Shown piece by piece: positions 63,287-64,000 of a DNA stretch of 64,000 bases (positions within the stretch are counted from its first letter, which is position 1; each line of letters opens with the position of its first letter). Origin of the DNA: Rhodococcus sp. HM1 (GTDB lineage Bacteria; Actinomycetota; Actinomycetes; Mycobacteriales; Mycobacteriaceae); the NCBI RefSeq assembly GCF_023218075.1, contig NZ_JALPTB010000006.1, forward strand, positions 1-64,000, given 5' to 3'. Below the pieces are notes generated by a model. It was given only the letters and a program-made list of their open reading frames with translations. It had not been told where the DNA came from and did not search any database. A program made the translations under genes and the position numbers.

Positions 63287-63844
63287 TCAGACCTCCATTA
63301 ATTCGGCTTCCTTGTGCTTGACCAGCTCGTCGATCTGCGCCACGTACTTGGCGGTGGTCTTGTCGAGGTCCTTCTCCGCGCGGTTCACCTCGTCCTCGCC
63401 GGCTTCACCGTCCTTCTGGATGCGGTTCAGCTCGTCCATGGCCTTGCGGCGGACGTTGCGCACCGAGACCTTCGCGTCCTCACCCTTGGCCTTGGCCTGC
63501 TTGACCAGTTCGCGGCGGCGTTCCTCGGTCAGCTGCGGAACCGAGATGCGGATGATGTTGCCGTCGTTGGTGGGGTTCACGCCGAGGTCCGAGTTGCGGA
63601 TCGCGGTCTCGATCGCGCCCAGCTGCGATGCCTCGTAGGGCTTGACGATCACCATGCGCGCCTCGGGCACGTTGATGCTGGCGATCTGGGTGATCGGCGT
63701 GGGCGCGCCGTAGTAGTCGACGACGATGCGGTTGAACATGCCGGGGTTGGCCCGACCGGTACGGATGCCACCGAGGTCGTCCTTGGCCACCGTGACGGCC
63801 TTCTCCATCTTCTCCTCGGCCTCGAAGAGGGCTTCATCGATCAC
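63287..63844 (-). CDS. frr: Ribosome recycling factor
   Basis: Releases post-termination ribosomes from mRNA together with EF-G. The 185 residues have the RRF signatures [23 protein letters not shown] and [19 protein letters not shown], with the C-terminal helix ending AELMEV. The GTG 63844 start has GGAGG seven bases upstream. It lies between pyrH and cdsA as in other actinobacteria (Rv2882c). Confidence 0.96.
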   Translation of the reverse strand: MIDEALFEAEEKMEKAVTVAKDDLGGIRTGRANPGMFNRIVVDYYGAPTPITQIASINVPEARMVIVKPYEASQLGAIETAIRNSDLGVNPTNDGNIIRISVPQLTEERRRELVKQAKAKGEDAKVSVRNVRRKAMDELNRIQKDGEAGEDEVNRAEKDLDKTTAKYVAQIDELVKHKEAELMEV

Positions 63845-63872
63845 GGCAGTTCCTCCATGTTCCGTTGTCCAA

Positions 63873-64000
63873 TCATGACCGTACGAGTGTTCCGATCTTC
63901 TCACCGGCGACGGCGCGGGCGATATTGCCCTTGGTCAGCAGGTTGAAGACCATGATCGGCATGTCGTTGTCCATGCACAGGCTGAAGGCGGTCGCGTCGG
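63873..64000 (-). CDS. pyrH: UMP kinase, C-terminal part (cut by window end)
   Basis: The last 41 codons of a minus-strand gene: [20 protein letters not shown] then [21 protein letters not shown] and TGA. This matches the C-terminal strand and helix of bacterial UMP kinase (phosphorylates UMP to UDP) and the pyrH-frr order. The 5' part lies beyond position 64000. The gap to frr is 28 bases, with GGAGG for frr inside it. Confidence 0.88.
   Translation of the reverse strand, partial: DATAFSLCMDNDMPIMVFNLLTKGNIARAVAGEKIGTLVRS

Noticed and set aside
1-64000. CRISPR array, tRNA or rRNA genes, insertion sequences, phage genes
   Set aside because: No regularly spaced repeats, conserved RNA gene sequences, or transposase or integrase motifs were recognised on either strand.

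Overview
The window is high-GC actinobacterial chromosome, most likely Rhodococcus or a close mycolata relative. The evidence is the mycothiol-linked gene mtr, the mycobacterial-type genes efpA, rip1 and DUF2631, and a gene order that follows the M. tuberculosis chromosome: proS, efpA, cysG, mqo, alpha/beta hydrolase, mtr, map, PBP lipoprotein, GNAT, ispG, rip1, dxr, DUF2631, then rlmN, cdsA, frr, pyrH (Rv2845c to Rv2883c, from memory). Many genes overlap by 4 nt (GTGA or ATGA). I saw no rRNA, tRNA, CRISPR, transposase or integrase.

Core region, 1 to about 27.8 kb: prolyl-tRNA synthetase, the peroxide-stress protein YaaA, a class I polyphosphate kinase 2, a P2-like cation ATPase with altered TM4 and hinge motifs, the EfpA efflux pump, siroheme synthase, malate:quinone oxidoreductase, an alpha/beta hydrolase, mycothione reductase, methionine aminopeptidase, an acyl-CoA synthetase divergent from a GAF-LuxR regulator, an amino-acid permease, a penicillin-binding lipoprotein, a GNAT protein, the MEP-pathway genes ispG and dxr around the Rip1 protease, DUF2631, a small HD alarmone-hydrolase-like protein and a GCS2 ligase.

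Accessory catabolic island, about 27.9 to 58.4 kb, inserted between the dxr and rlmN core blocks. It holds CoA-activation genes (two AMP-forming ligases, a CaiB-type and a class I CoA-transferase), two paired acyl-CoA dehydrogenases, crotonases, a MaoC-type hydratase, an acrylyl-CoA-reductase-like enzyme, a GntR/FCD regulator, and a ten-gene oxidative operon: 12-blade SMP-30-like propeller, SDR, Rieske oxygenase, Baeyer-Villiger monooxygenase, SDR, ThDP enzyme, aldehyde dehydrogenase, TauD-type dioxygenase, SDR, carboxymuconolactone-decarboxylase-like protein. Four copies of an inverted repeat with core ATCCTTAYAAGGAT precede its transcription units, including gntR. This suggests one regulon. 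The gene set fits hydroxylation, ketone formation, Baeyer-Villiger ring or chain cleavage, lactone hydrolysis and then CoA-dependent beta-oxidation, possibly with an alpha-oxidation-like step. The substrate is unknown.

The island also carries two families of palindromic repeats. Three copies of a GTGTGCC..GGCACAC palindrome lie in or next to coding sequence and encode the start or end of proteins. A second repeat (core CGAACGGTACRTTCGCTCGG) forms the 3' end of the dapA-like gene and a hairpin behind proS. The right edge, 58.6 kb to the end, returns to core genes: SRPBCC, rlmN, a CitE-like lyase, DUF1990, a methyltransferase, cdsA, frr and the C-terminal end of pyrH.
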